Numbered from the stretch's first letter, positions 1 to 10,353 are shown. The stretch is 64,000 nt of DNA from Sergeia podlipaevii (GCA_030849805.1 JASANZ010002228.1:17305-81304), one strand, 5' to 3'. Numbers and translations are program-made. Notes: generated from the letters alone by a model not told the origin.

Positions 1-1519
1 ATGTGCTCATGATGCGTCGTGCCAGCTCAATAGGAATGTTGTCGACGTGAGCACCGTCTATTGTGTTCTCTGAGAGAGAAATCACAAGCTGACCCCCTTC
101 GAGGGACGAATGTGTCACGGTCAGTGCCGCCGGTGTCGCCTCCGTCAGTTGCCATCCAAACGCCGACACAGTGTTGCGGAGTAACTCCTGACGCTGCTGA
201 TGCATCCGCTGCACGACCGCCATCTTCACCTGCCCGCTCGCCTCGCACTGCTCAACCTCTAGTGCTCTATAGCGACGCTCTAACTCAGCCTTCTCCATCT
301 CCAGCTGTGCAACGCGCCGCTCAAGGCCCACACGCTCTTCCTTTGCCGCCGCCTTCTCAACAGCCGCACGCTTAAAAAAAACCTCCGCTGCCTTTCCAAC
401 TGGCACTTCCACCTCCCCATCATCCCCGATTATGTTTGTCTCCTTTCTGACATGGTTTGGGCAGTCAAAATTCTTCTCGACTGTTCCCATGAAATAGCCT
501 CGAGCAGCGCATCGCTGCATTTCCTCTACCTTGCGCTGCAGCTGCTCTAGCTCTATGAGTTCTCCTTGTAGCTCTGCAACAGAAGTGACGCCAGTGCTAC
601 ACTTCTCCTGAAAGGTAGCACTCAACAACCTGGTCTCACGGCGAATCCGTGTGAGCAGCTGGCGCAAAAGCACGTGGTGCGTCGTCAAGTGGGAAGCAGT
701 GCTTGCAAGATACTCGCCCGTCCGTGCAACACCTTGAGAGACAGGAGCCGATTTCGCAGGTCCATCTCCACGCAGCAGTTTCTGTGGCTGCGTCATGTCC
801 TCTGAACGCTGGGAACAAATCTTTCTGTCAGTAGGAGCAACCGTAATGGTAGTGTTCAGAACCTCTTGATGCACAGATAGCAATGAAGAACTATTCACGC
901 GGTGATTCACAGTGAAAAGTGGGCGACGCTCCCTCTTGCCTTGCCACTTAGAAACGGCATCCTCCACTGTCCTGCATTCGGCCGCTGCTCGCGCTGTGTC
1001 TAGTGAGTCCTTCAGCCTCTGGCACCACTCAGGCTCACGCACCTCTACTGCTGAAGAGCACGTGCAGGTCTTGTCTTCCTGCTGTACCTCCCGAGGCCGT
1101 TTCATCGGTTGCAAGACGGACAGCCAAGGCCTCCTGTGCGCTTCACTACGTGGTATGTCATACGGAAGAGGCGCCCCAATAACCGCCTTATACAGAACAT
1201 TCAGATTCGCCAGGAGCGCACAAGCTACAGTCTCTTCCTCCTCAGTATTCTCGGTGCACGTCCCTTCAGACACACGCAAGGCAATCGGGTGTGAAGGCGT
1301 GCTCGCGTCTGGAGGTAAGTGCCGAGAGTTGGTCACCACGCCAGTAGATTGAGTAGCAACCTGTGCATGTGACAAATTGAGTCCGCACTCAGTACCAGAC
1401 GGAGCGCTGGAAAGGCTGTCTAATGACTCTTCGTCTTTTCCATAGTCCTCAAAACCACTGGAGTTGTTGCTTTCTTCGTCCGCGGATGAGTCAACCACAT
1501 AAATGTCAGAGGAACTCAT
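1..1519 (-). CDS. Coiled-coil protein, C-terminus cut off by window edge
   Basis: I read this frame by hand. It is open without a stop from the ATG at 1519 to base 1 (506 residues), so the gene continues off the left edge. The N-terminus is acidic and serine-rich (MSSSDIYVVDSSADEESN). The middle is low in recognisable motifs. A charged heptad-rich segment rich in E, K, R and L (about residues 385-430) predicts a coiled coil. A more globular stretch follows, with the segment FGWQLTEATPAALTV and then alternating hydrophobic residues. A coiled coil followed by a small alpha/beta domain is the layout of RWD-type kinetochore proteins, but this is only a resemblance and I do not recognise the gene. 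It is the last gene of the cluster in the window. Coding status is secure from the length; function is unknown. Confidence 0.8.
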   Translation of the reverse strand, partial: MSSSDIYVVDSSADEESNNSSGFEDYGKDEESLDSLSSAPSGTECGLNLSHAQVATQSTGVVTNSRHLPPDASTPSHPIALRVSEGTCTENTEEEETVACALLANLNVLYKAVIGAPLPYDIPRSEAHRRPWLSVLQPMKRPREVQQEDKTCTCSSAVEVREPEWCQRLKDSLDTARAAAECRTVEDAVSKWQGKRERRPLFTVNHRVNSSSLLSVHQEVLNTTITVAPTDRKICSQRSEDMTQPQKLLRGDGPAKSAPVSQGVARTGEYLASTASHLTTHHVLLRQLLTRIRRETRLLSATFQEKCSTGVTSVAELQGELIELEQLQRKVEEMQRCAARGYFMGTVEKNFDCPNHVRKETNIIGDDGEVEVPVGKAAEVFFKRAAVEKAAAKEERVGLERRVAQLEMEKAELERRYRALEVEQCEASGQVKMAVVQRMHQQRQELLRNTVSAFGWQLTEATPAALTVTHSSLEGGQLVISLSENTIDGAHVDNIPIELARRIMST

Positions 1520-2005
1520 TGTGGTCCGATAGATACAGGGGCTTTCCTTTTTGCCGTCTAGTGTAATACCCAAATATCGTGTCCTGCTTTTCTTTGGCAG
1601 TCTCGCACAAGGAAATCAAAGAAAGTTTTTAGGCAAAAGATTTCTTCTATGAAATAGTGTGTTCTACAGCACTTGCAGCGGTTATGCGCTCTCTGTATGC
1701 ATGCATACATAATTATTATTTATTATTATTATATTTTTATAAAGGGAAAGTAATACGTATACAAAGGGGGCATATATATAGAGTAAATGTGAATTTAGGC
1801 AATATAAAAAGGCATGTGGATATTCACTTAAGATAAGTAGAGCAACAAATATTTAGAGGGGCTTTGAGCAATCGAAGGTACAAGAGAGTAGAGCGCGAGA
1901 AGTGAACTATGTTGAAAACATGTGAATAGACAGAAAATGTACAGCTTCGCATCAACACAGGAACACGCAACTAAGCACAAAAAGAGAAAAAAAAAGAGAA
2001 AGAAA
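1520..2005. other. Intergenic spacer
   Basis: A/T-rich spacer between the edge gene and the next gene upstream. It holds a TTA-rich stretch (about 1710-1737) and, just after the upstream stop, an A/G run (1983-2003) that is polypyrimidine on the coding strand. No gene seen. Confidence 0.6.
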
Positions 2006-2443
2006 TCATGAATAAAACTCACATCCGGAAGTGTTGCTCAACTCGCTTGCACGCGCCAGAGGCACCTGAGCAGTACACCGACTCTCCCTCATCGATCCTG
2101 TCTGATCATAAAATGCTAGCACTTGCAGGCGCTTGCAAAAGTGCATGGAAATAGTCACGCGAGCCTCCGCCTCGTCGGATTGAAGTTGGAGCCTTCCCAT
2201 CTTCTCTTGAGAGAATACAGTTACCTCACTTCGGTAATCATCAAAAGCACCATGTGCCCGCCCAAGTGAACTGCCACGCCAACAGTTTTGTTTCTCCGGC
2301 GGTGTGTGTTCTAGGGATCCAGGGACAGGAAGACTATCGTTTGTCAGGTGCTTAAGACGAAACGTCTGACTATAATAAGGTTCTCTCAGCTGCAATGCCC
2401 GTCTATTCTTTTCTCTCAAAAATTCCTTGGCTGCTGCGTTCAT
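2006..2443 (-). CDS. Small orphan protein, 145 residues
   Basis: The open frame continues upstream of 2443 but only with non-ATG codons, so the first in-frame ATG (2443) is taken as the start (MNAAAKEFLREKNRRALQL). The N-terminal third is helical and charged. The middle is polar with P and H. The C-terminal half (RLQLQSDEAEARVTISMHF) looks like beta strands. I see no signal peptide, membrane segment or known motif. Base composition is clearly more GC-rich than the flanking spacers, which supports coding. A plausible trans-splice acceptor (TTTTGCAG on the coding strand, AG at 2483-2484) lies 40 bases upstream of the start. A short out-of-frame ATG lies between that site and the start and could act as an upstream ORF. 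Function unknown. Confidence 0.6.
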   Translation of the reverse strand: MNAAAKEFLREKNRRALQLREPYYSQTFRLKHLTNDSLPVPGSLEHTPPEKQNCWRGSSLGRAHGAFDDYRSEVTVFSQEKMGRLQLQSDEAEARVTISMHFCKRLQVLAFYDQTGSMRESRCTAQVPLARASELSNTSGCEFYS

Positions 2444-4320
2444 TGCAGACACCTGCGCCAACACGCATTCAAATGTGTCTTGCTGCAAAATATAAGAGTT
2501 ACTAGTAAACCGCCGAATGGTGAGAAGCGGGTCAAGAGCACATGTGCGTCCTATATAAATTTGACATTATCAAAGAAAAAAGCAAATCATAAAAAAAAAA
2601 AAAATGGATAGCAGCATTGTTGTTGAGAATGGCAAACATGATAACTATAGCATATCTCTATCCTGCTCTGAACCGCCAAGCGCTCGAAAGTATATGTTCT
2701 TCAAATGCACATCATAGAGCCTAGGAAAAGGCAACTGTGTTGATTTATTTCTCGCTGTAGTGCAGTTTAGTGTCCCTTGAAGTATTCGCAGCATCACGAT
2801 GCGCAATATTGATGCAGAAATCGTAAGTTATCTCTTCAAGTGACCCTTACAGTTTAAAACAAAAGGCCCACCGTTGGGCTTCACACATGTATCTCAATTC
2901 CTGCATTTTGAATCCACAAAGCTTTCTTACCTCTCGCGTACAGCCGCTTGTCCGGCGAAAAAAAAAAAAAAAGCAAAAAAAGATTTGACTTACAGCGTAA
3001 ATAAATGAGGATCAAATGACAAGTGTTCAGAGTAGTTGAACACAGTGCCAGAACTGCTTGATGGTCAAGTATAATTGAAAGAAGAGAAAAAAAAAAGCAC
3101 AATAAAGATAAATAAAAAGAAAAGAATACATCGCTTTGAGAGATCAAGCCTCAATTGCAAAATAACAAAAAAATAGTACACTCATAGTGCTCTCTCTCTC
3201 TCTATATATATATATAAATATAGTGAAAATCGCTGTTGTGGAGAGCAACGGAATCATTTTTATGTACGCATTGATATGAAGAAAAGATCAAAGCGGCGTT
3301 GTGCGCACGCAACAAATGTAAGAAGCACATAAAACCGGACCCTTGTAGCACAATCCGCGCCTAGAGATAAGAACATTTTTTAAAAAAAGAAAATAGAGTC
3401 TCTGTTATATAAATGGGAGCACCTGGCTTGAACGCTTGCAACGCGACGTGTCATAGACGTTGACTTTCTCAGAAGGAAATTTTCCATACATTTTTAATAT
3501 AAGTTCCCTCATCTATTGTCTTTTTTTTTTTAAAAAAAAAAGAACTAACATGGACAGTACAGGCTCTCAAAAACTAAAAATAAAAGCATTCATAATTCAG
3601 TAAGAAGGCATATACATCATCATGTAGGGATAGTCTTCTGCTGGACCAAACGCAGCTATACCACCACAGCAAAGATGCACACACACAAAAAAAAAAGAAT
3701 ATATAAAGTAGGCGCAGAGAACACGTATCACACGCAAGATAACAATAGTTCCAGCAAGGTGAAAAAAAAAAAATTAAAGAAAATGAAGAGTACTTCAGCA
3801 AATCCACAATTTTGCTTTCAGCACCGCATATGTACGCAGTTCATCCTACGTACATATAAAAGTACCAAACACTGCCTTCTATTTTTTGTACAAAATAAAA
3901 AAAAAAATAAATAAAAAAAAAATAGACTCTAAAGAAATGGTAGAGCGTACTAATGTAATAATGCCACACAAACTAGTTCCATGCGCTGCTAAGTTGAGCT
4001 ACACGATCACGTGCGCTGATAACACCATTGCTTCCCCGCTACAAAATTATAATAAAAAATTGTCTCAGCGCCAACAACTTCGGCTTATAGTTTTTTTTTG
4101 TTTTTTTGGGGGGGCTTTCAATTGTTCCTTTGAAGCAAGTGTGTTTTTTTGCATATATGCGAGTTTTCAGGCACCCCACTACCCTACCGTCACGGTTTTG
4201 TTAAGAATCCCGGCCCTTTGCTAAAACAATTTTTTAAAATTGGAATTCTCTGGTCTACTGAAACAAAAACTGTTTCCACATTAAGTTTGGCCGCCTCATA
4301 AATGAACATAGGGTCCTATG
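2444..4320. other. Long intergenic spacer, 1.9 kb
   Basis: The longest gene-free stretch in the window. It holds a CT-then-TA microsatellite (about 3189-3217), a T-run followed by an A-run (about 3520-3541) that forms an AT hairpin-like palindrome, many A-runs and a T/G homopolymer patch near 4090-4115. Open frames here are short and translate to low-complexity K/N or F/L strings. No tRNA promoter boxes or other RNA gene recognised. Confidence 0.55.
2483..2604 (-). promoter_or_regulatory. Candidate spliced-leader acceptor region
   Basis: On the coding strand, T-rich tracts (complement of the A-runs at about 2573-2604) precede the sequence TTTTGCAG, whose AG is at 2483-2484. This is the expected layout of a trypanosomatid trans-splice site for the 145-residue gene. 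The exact site is inferred. Confidence 0.35.
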
Positions 4321-6804
4321 TCACGCGTCCTCCTCGCAAACCTCCATCTTACTCCTCGTTGAACGCCATATGGACAGTCGCTCCCGCAGTCGCAGCATAG
4401 ATGCCACCTGTAACACCCACACCAACACCGCGGCAATAGTCAACGGAATCAACGGCCAATGTAGATGCGCATCTGCTTGGTAGATGTCCTCAAAGCCACC
4501 GCCCAAGATGAACTGCACAAACTGATTGAGCTGAAGCAAGCCCGCAATGCAGGCCAGCAACAGCACGTCAGCGGAAGCCCAGGAGCCAAGAAACGAGCCT
4601 ACTGGGTAAGATAATGCATACAATAGAGGAGCGATGAGAACTGTAACAATGGACACAATGGCGCAGGCTACATCTGGGGCCAGAGACAACGAGAAGAGAC
4701 TGAAGTTGCGCCGCCCTGGAGCAATTATTTTAGCCAACCCACTGACTTGATAGGACAGTGCGGTGGAGATCCATGCAGGAAGGGAGAGACCCAATATCAG
4801 CAAGAAGGCCGGGAGCGAAACACGCCACCATACGAGCTCCGCAAGCCGACGAAGACCTCGGCAAGTACTGGAAGGTGGAGATGCAGGTGTTGCCACTTCG
4901 CCACCAGCGTGCTCATATTGCTTGATTTCCTCGCTGTCAGGGCAGTGTTGAAGCCCATATGATGTTGTGCTTATCAGCATTGTAGAGCAGGAGTCTTGAC
5001 GTGGTGAAATCTTCGCGTCCTCCTCGGTAGGAGCGTTGGTACAGCGTGAGGATTCTGTGTGGCGAAGTGTCGTGCCGCGTCGCCATAGGTGCGTGGCATA
5101 GTTACCAGCGGCGATGGAACTTGCAGTAGCGGTCATAAAAAGATAAAAGGAGGGCAGCACGTGCACATCCGCGATGCCAGGAATCTGGAGTCCAGACACA
5201 AAAATAAGCATGACAAACGTGTCAATAAACGAGTACTTGCCAATAGAATCGATCACCTTTAGCAACAAGGCCTCGGGTCGCCGCAAGAAGACAGTAAAGA
5301 GCAAGATCACAGCAAGCTTCACATATGGATAAATACCGCTGAAAAACATGACGAATATAGACAATGGCACCAGCCCAGCCTTCCAGAGGTCCGTTACAGT
5401 GTTCATGAGAGAAAAGGCGTACATGGTGATCTCCCCACCCACCTCCACGCTTGAAGCTGAGCTGGTGTTGGAGAAGATGAACAGCATGGCGCTGATGAAC
5501 ACAAGCGCACAGAACAGTGTGTCCTCAATGAGCACGCGGCGCATCGTGAGAGGCGCGCCTGTGTCAACTGCGCGGGCGGGGTCCTTTCTGTGGCGCCACG
5601 CGCTCACAGCTACTGATGCTGCTATGGCGACGCTAAAGACAATAGGCACGGCAATCAACGCTGAGAGAGGGGGAGCCATATCGGGCGGATCGTCCTTCCC
5701 CGGAAGTGTGCACCGCGCATCTGGAGAGGAATCGCCCCCACACAACGCTTCCATCACCTCAGCAAGTTTCGTGTTGACGACATTGCTGAGAGTGTTAGAG
5801 GCTAATCCAATCAGTGCGCTCACATCTGCAAGTCCACCAACGGCGATATTCGCGATACGAAGGCCATCTTCTGCTGGAAATGTACAAAGTTCGCCAGTGG
5901 CATCACACTGGAGGTCATTAAATATAACGTCGAAGCTCACGCTCACGCCGGGTGGCGCGGCGGCGGCCAACTCTAGGACGCCGCGCAGAGGTCCGTTCAC
6001 AAGAGTCATAGACCCCACAATAGCTGCCACCTTGGGGTCATCCAGTACGCGGCGAAGGAGTGATCGTAATGCCTGCAAGCCTTTCATGAGTCCTGGAATC
6101 AACTGAGCCCACTCCATAATCGATGTGGGAGTGACGGTTGTATTCACCTGCACTGGAAAGCCAGCTTTCACCTCAACGTGGAGCGCAGTATCCGCAATAT
6201 CTGTGACGTAAAAGGAGAACCCAGAAACATCTCCAAGTGCAGTAGCGATATTCATGACTGCTCGTAGAATCTTCGAGCCTGTGACAGGGGAGGCATAAGG
6301 CGCCAAAGAGGGATATGAGGGGGGTACGGTATCGCCACGGAGCAGCTCTGGTAGCAGAGTGCACAGATCGTACTCATAAACTCTGACAGCGCCCTTAAAG
6401 ACTGAAGCTGTTAATGTGCAGTTGGGACTGGGGACAATAGCGTCGCTGACACACTGATCAACTTCGCGGTAACCCTCAGTTTGGTTTGGGCGGATAAGCG
6501 CAAAGGTGGCTGCGCCGCATAGTGTGGCCGTGCCTGTGACTGGCACCGGTGGTAGAAGAGACACCTTTACCTTAGCAGTGCCATTTCCAACAAAGCAGTC
6601 GTTTCCAACATCAAACTGAAGTGTTTCGTCGCTGTAGTTAAGATTTAACGTTGTCGGGAGCTGAAATGACGTGAGTGAGATGTCTGTGATTTTTACGCCA
6701 GGTGCTTCGATAGGACCTTTCATAATCAGCAGCGTTCCAGTATCGACTATGTACGACTGCAGCATCACCAGCGACATCAAAAGTGTGAAACATTGGGAAA
6801 ACAT
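4321..6804 (-). CDS. PqiA/LetA-like membrane protein with large N-terminal non-cytosolic domain
   Basis: 827 residues. A hydrophobic N-terminus (1-20) is a signal peptide or anchor. Residues 25-375 form a soluble domain with about ten cysteines and several NxS/T sites, followed by a membrane segment at 381-402. The C-terminal half carries two PqiA-type modules. Module 1 (about 425-575) has SGIYPYVKL, GKYSFIDTFVML and a terminal LWRR, matching the PqiA pattern of P..KL in one helix, G.WS..DVF in the next, and LWrR at the end. Module 2 (about 655-805) keeps GSWASADVLLLA. Bacterial PqiA and LetA also have two such modules and pass lipids to MCE proteins; their zinc ribbons are not evident here. 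The next gene upstream is a diverged paralogue. Lipid transport is inferred from the family; the organelle is unknown. Confidence 0.8.
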   Translation of the reverse strand: MFSQCFTLLMSLVMLQSYIVDTGTLLIMKGPIEAPGVKITDISLTSFQLPTTLNLNYSDETLQFDVGNDCFVGNGTAKVKVSLLPPVPVTGTATLCGAATFALIRPNQTEGYREVDQCVSDAIVPSPNCTLTASVFKGAVRVYEYDLCTLLPELLRGDTVPPSYPSLAPYASPVTGSKILRAVMNIATALGDVSGFSFYVTDIADTALHVEVKAGFPVQVNTTVTPTSIMEWAQLIPGLMKGLQALRSLLRRVLDDPKVAAIVGSMTLVNGPLRGVLELAAAAPPGVSVSFDVIFNDLQCDATGELCTFPAEDGLRIANIAVGGLADVSALIGLASNTLSNVVNTKLAEVMEALCGGDSSPDARCTLPGKDDPPDMAPPLSALIAVPIVFSVAIAASVAVSAWRHRKDPARAVDTGAPLTMRRVLIEDTLFCALVFISAMLFIFSNTSSASSVEVGGEITMYAFSLMNTVTDLWKAGLVPLSIFVMFFSGIYPYVKLAVILLFTVFLRRPEALLLKVIDSIGKYSFIDTFVMLIFVSGLQIPGIADVHVLPSFYLFMTATASSIAAGNYATHLWRRGTTLRHTESSRCTNAPTEEDAKISPRQDSCSTMLISTTSYGLQHCPDSEEIKQYEHAGGEVATPASPPSSTCRGLRRLAELVWWRVSLPAFLLILGLSLPAWISTALSYQVSGLAKIIAPGRRNFSLFSLSLAPDVACAIVSIVTVLIAPLLYALSYPVGSFLGSWASADVLLLACIAGLLQLNQFVQFILGGGFEDIYQADAHLHWPLIPLTIAAVLVWVLQVASMLRLRERLSIWRSTRSKMEVCEEDA

Positions 6805-7535
6805 GATCAGCGAGTAGTTCTTCAGTATAGTATGTTCCTTTGGCTATTTTTTTTTTCGTTGTTGTTATTGTTAACAAGGGTAATGATTCAAAAAATGATT
6901 GAAAGATGTTTTTAAAAAAGTATTTACTACTGAGATAAGAAATAATAATAAAATGAAAAAAAAAAAACAATGTAAGTAAGAGCGGAAAAAAAAAAGAGAG
7001 AAAAGTGCCACAGAAAATGAACACAAAGAAAATGAAAGGCGAGTAATCATTACCAACAATCAGAAAAGAGAACAATTATTAGGCTCAAGGCAATAAAAGT
7101 AATAATAATAATACAATAATAACTAAACACGCACCGTGCGTGCAACCGACACTCTGCTGGCTGCATCAATGGACCTATTCCTCTTTATACAGATCAACGA
7201 AAGTGGAGCATATAACGGGGCTTAGAAAATTTACAAGCAGAAAAAAAAAAATTGCAAGACCCAAAAGTGAAGAAAAAAAGTGTATAGAAAATGCGTGTAA
7301 AGTTGTATCGCCACTCCTCCTGTTTCTCCTCTTCGCTTTCTGAAGAGAGGGAGAGGAAACAACAACAAAAAAAAAAACGAGTTACACGCATGTACACGCG
7401 TGGGACGCAACGCATTGAGGATAACAAAACGGTGTATAAATATAAATGCTCGCAAAGAATTTTTATATACATGCGATTTAACTCATCAAAAAAAGAAGCG
7501 CAAAAGAATATGATAAAATGAGACGAGTAAGGCTG
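6805..7535. other. Intergenic spacer between the two PqiA-like genes
   Basis: A/T-rich, with repeated A-runs (polypyrimidine on the coding strand) at about 6848-6856, 6957-6968, 6986-6995 and 7238-7250. No gene seen. Its length and character resemble the other spacers, so the paired genes are probably processed into separate mRNAs. Confidence 0.55.
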
Positions 7536-9863
7536 CTATATTAGACCCTTGCAAGCGCGCTGTATATCACTCAGTGCAACACCCCAGACTATTACCGCCG
7601 CGATACCTAGTAAAAACAAAGGCCACAGCAGCGTGCAGTGAGCCGTGTACACTGGTTCCATGCCATCTCCCAGCACAAACTGAATGAACTGTTCTAGCTG
7701 AAGCAGTCCCGCCACGCACGCTACAATGAATACATCCGCCGCACACCACGAAGCAAGCCAAGATGCCTGCTTATGAAAGAATGAATAAAAGAAGGGGGCA
7801 ATACCAATTGTCACGAGCGTAACACAGTAGCACAACCATCCCGCAGAATTCGCCAGCTCCGTAATACTATACCCGGTCACTTCGCCAGTGATCAGGCGAG
7901 CTACACCACCCACAGTGTACCTCAAGCAGTGAGTATAAAACGCCGGAACCGTAAGTAGCACCACCAATATGGGTAACAAGGCCATTGCTGACAAGTTCTG
8001 TACGCAAGTATCAGTGCCAACATCCTCAGGGTTTTCGTGAATGACCGTCGTGAGACTGGCATCGTCAGTGACGTTCCCAAGCAAAGCCGCGGCAGATTCA
8101 TCCTGGGAGGTTGCAGTGACGCCGGCAGTCGCCTCTTCATAGAAAGCACGTACGGAGGTGCCACGCCTCCACAGAGCCGTAGCGTAGTTGCCTAACAACA
8201 TCGATCCTAATGTGGCGACAAGAAATATGTAAAATGATGAGCCGATAATAACATCTGCAACGCCGTATATCTCGAGACCACCAACCATGATAAGCATGAC
8301 GAAAGTGTCAATCAGCGAGAATTTGCCAAAGTAATCAATGAAGCGTAGAATGAGCGCGTCAGGCGAGTGCGCAATAACGGTAAAATACAAAATGCTGAGT
8401 AACTTAAAGTACGGATACACACCACTGAACAGCAGGACAAAAACAGAAAGCGGCTTTAAACCAGCCTGCCAGAGGTCGCTTACCGTGCTGGAAAGAGAAA
8501 AGGAATAGACATCCATGTTCTTGCCAATGGTTACTTTACCCGCTGTGGTCAAGTTGGAATACAAGAAGCAACCCGTGAGCAGAAACACACCTAAACACAC
8601 GAGCACATCTTCTGCGGCTACATAAAGTACACTGAGAACTGATCCAGTCATATCCCGCACGGCTGTATCGTCGCTGCGTGTGTGTAGTAAAAGGTTGTGG
8701 CCAACAATTGCGCCTGTAAGAACAAGAGAGAGGAGTACGTAACACAGCACCCATGGTCGCCCTGGTCCAGCTTTAATGGTGGCCTTCTTTTTCATAGGGA
8801 TCACGAACCGAGTGGTGCCTGTCCTGTTCGTGTGCTGTGTGATCAGGGCAGTGATGTGCTTGGAAAGCAGAGGAGAGACATATTTGTTGAACATAAGCGT
8901 GTACGTTCCCTCGGCACTAACGACTATGTTGGATACTACCACGCCATCTACAGCAGCAATAGAACACGAGTAGGTACCCTCAGCACACTGCAAGTCATTG
9001 AACGAAACATAAACATTAACTTCATGTCCAACATCTACGGCAAGTCGCTCAAGCGCCACCATTCCGTCTAAATACCACGAGACATGTTCCTCTAGCGGAA
9101 AGGGTGAAGGGCCACCAAAAAGAAGCGCCTCTGCTTCCCGCACGGGTGTCCACACAGAGAACATCTTAGGCCCTAATGAGTAGTGAATCATCCTCCCCAC
9201 ATCGAAACGCACCCGTATTGTAGTCTCATCCACAATATAAGCGTAGATTCGCTGTTTAGGGAAGAGCATCTCGCTCAGAGCGCGGAACAGAGGGACGTCC
9301 TCGAGTGCGACAGCGCCAGGCAGAAGAGAAGGGGATGGCTGCAGCGGAGCATCTGTATGATTGGTGAGGGCGTCACGAAATTTGGGAAGGACAACACCGC
9401 ACATGTATGCCTCTGCCTTGTCCTCCATAAAAGATTTGACCCTCTCCAGCAAAACGTGCACCAAAGCGTTAGGAGGCTCCACATGCATATCTTTCACGCT
9501 CACACTGCCCCCGCAATCCACTATTTCCGCTAGATCTACGAGACAATCGTTGCTAGAGGTCATATTGACATGCACTTGAGCGGTGAGATCCTCCACCTCA
9601 ACGTCAAAAAAAAGATCCCCATGATACTGGAAAAAGTCCAACTGAGTTGAGCACACCACACGAGCAGGGCTCCCTTCCTGAGATAAACCCCATTGCGGAA
9701 AGCCAGCCTGAGCAGAAACACTATCGAGTTCCACTAGACTGCATAAAAGATTGTGCACGTGCGCGGACATGTACGTGTAGGAAAAATGAGGTATGTGCAG
9801 CTGCGTTAAGTTAAGAGAGGTGAGCATCATCACCATTGCGTAGCAAGACAAAGCGCTGTTCAT
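7536..9863 (-). CDS. PqiA/LetA-like membrane protein, diverged paralogue of the neighbour
   Basis: 775 residues, with the same layout as the 4321-6804 gene: hydrophobic N-terminus, a soluble domain to about residue 365, a membrane segment (371-393), then two PqiA-type modules. Module 1 (about 415-567) has SGVYPYFKLL, GKFSLIDTFVML and ATALWRRGT. Module 2 (about 622-765) has ASWCAADVFIVA and a LLQLEQFIQFVLGDG segment also seen in the neighbour (LLQLNQFVQFILGGG). The soluble domains are much more diverged but share FNDLQC (residues 288-293 here, 295-300 in the neighbour), then a spaced Cys, then a DG and an NI.V segment. They are therefore homologous rather than two unrelated additions. Tandem placement and shared order indicate an old local duplication with functional divergence. 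The substrate is unknown; phospholipid is the family-based guess. Confidence 0.8.
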   Translation of the reverse strand: MNSALSCYAMVMMLTSLNLTQLHIPHFSYTYMSAHVHNLLCSLVELDSVSAQAGFPQWGLSQEGSPARVVCSTQLDFFQYHGDLFFDVEVEDLTAQVHVNMTSSNDCLVDLAEIVDCGGSVSVKDMHVEPPNALVHVLLERVKSFMEDKAEAYMCGVVLPKFRDALTNHTDAPLQPSPSLLPGAVALEDVPLFRALSEMLFPKQRIYAYIVDETTIRVRFDVGRMIHYSLGPKMFSVWTPVREAEALLFGGPSPFPLEEHVSWYLDGMVALERLAVDVGHEVNVYVSFNDLQCAEGTYSCSIAAVDGVVVSNIVVSAEGTYTLMFNKYVSPLLSKHITALITQHTNRTGTTRFVIPMKKKATIKAGPGRPWVLCYVLLSLVLTGAIVGHNLLLHTRSDDTAVRDMTGSVLSVLYVAAEDVLVCLGVFLLTGCFLYSNLTTAGKVTIGKNMDVYSFSLSSTVSDLWQAGLKPLSVFVLLFSGVYPYFKLLSILYFTVIAHSPDALILRFIDYFGKFSLIDTFVMLIMVGGLEIYGVADVIIGSSFYIFLVATLGSMLLGNYATALWRRGTSVRAFYEEATAGVTATSQDESAAALLGNVTDDASLTTVIHENPEDVGTDTCVQNLSAMALLPILVVLLTVPAFYTHCLRYTVGGVARLITGEVTGYSITELANSAGWLCYCVTLVTIGIAPFFYSFFHKQASWLASWCAADVFIVACVAGLLQLEQFIQFVLGDGMEPVYTAHCTLLWPLFLLGIAAVIVWGVALSDIQRACKGLI

Positions 9864-10353
9864 TGTGTATGGTGAATATACGTGTATGCGTGTGTGTGTG
9901 TGTGTGTGTGGATGTCTTGATGTATCCGTTTGCGCAAAATAATAGTAATAATAATACTAGAAAAGGAATTTGCAAGTATAAAACTGCAAAACTGCAAAAA
10001 TAAAAACACAGTACCTTAGAGATAAAAATTCTGAAAAGCAATTAGTATCTAAAGTGAGACAATGATTTTATTTTTTTTAAGAATGGGTAAAGCAAAAAAA
10101 ATAAGGAAAGAAAAACAGTGATCACAAGTCAACTTTCATTCAATAGTGTTAACGGCAAAAAAAAAAAAATTGGAATTCAAATGTGTTTTTTTTCTGTATT
10201 TTTTTTTTTTTTTAAGAAGACCGCTTTACAGACTTTGTTCACATTATTTTTTGCCCTTTAGTTTTTATGCAATTACAGTTCACCGCCGTCAAGCATAGCA
10301 TTCAATATTACTCGTAGTTAAGTCACGTACATACCCATAAAGAAAATAACCAC
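9864..10353. other. Intergenic spacer with a TG microsatellite
   Basis: Contains (TG)10 at 9891-9910 just upstream of the PqiA-like start, plus long T and A runs (10156-10168, 10198-10213). No gene seen. Confidence 0.6.

Noticed and set aside
3515..3545. T-run followed by A-run forming a hairpin-like palindrome, considered as a terminator or origin
   Set aside because: Homopolymer pairs of this kind are expected in such A/T-rich spacers, and bacterial-style terminators do not apply here.
5348..6106. Plus-strand 252-residue open frame opposite the first PqiA-like gene
   Set aside because: It is the antisense shadow of a well-supported gene and has no independent motif.
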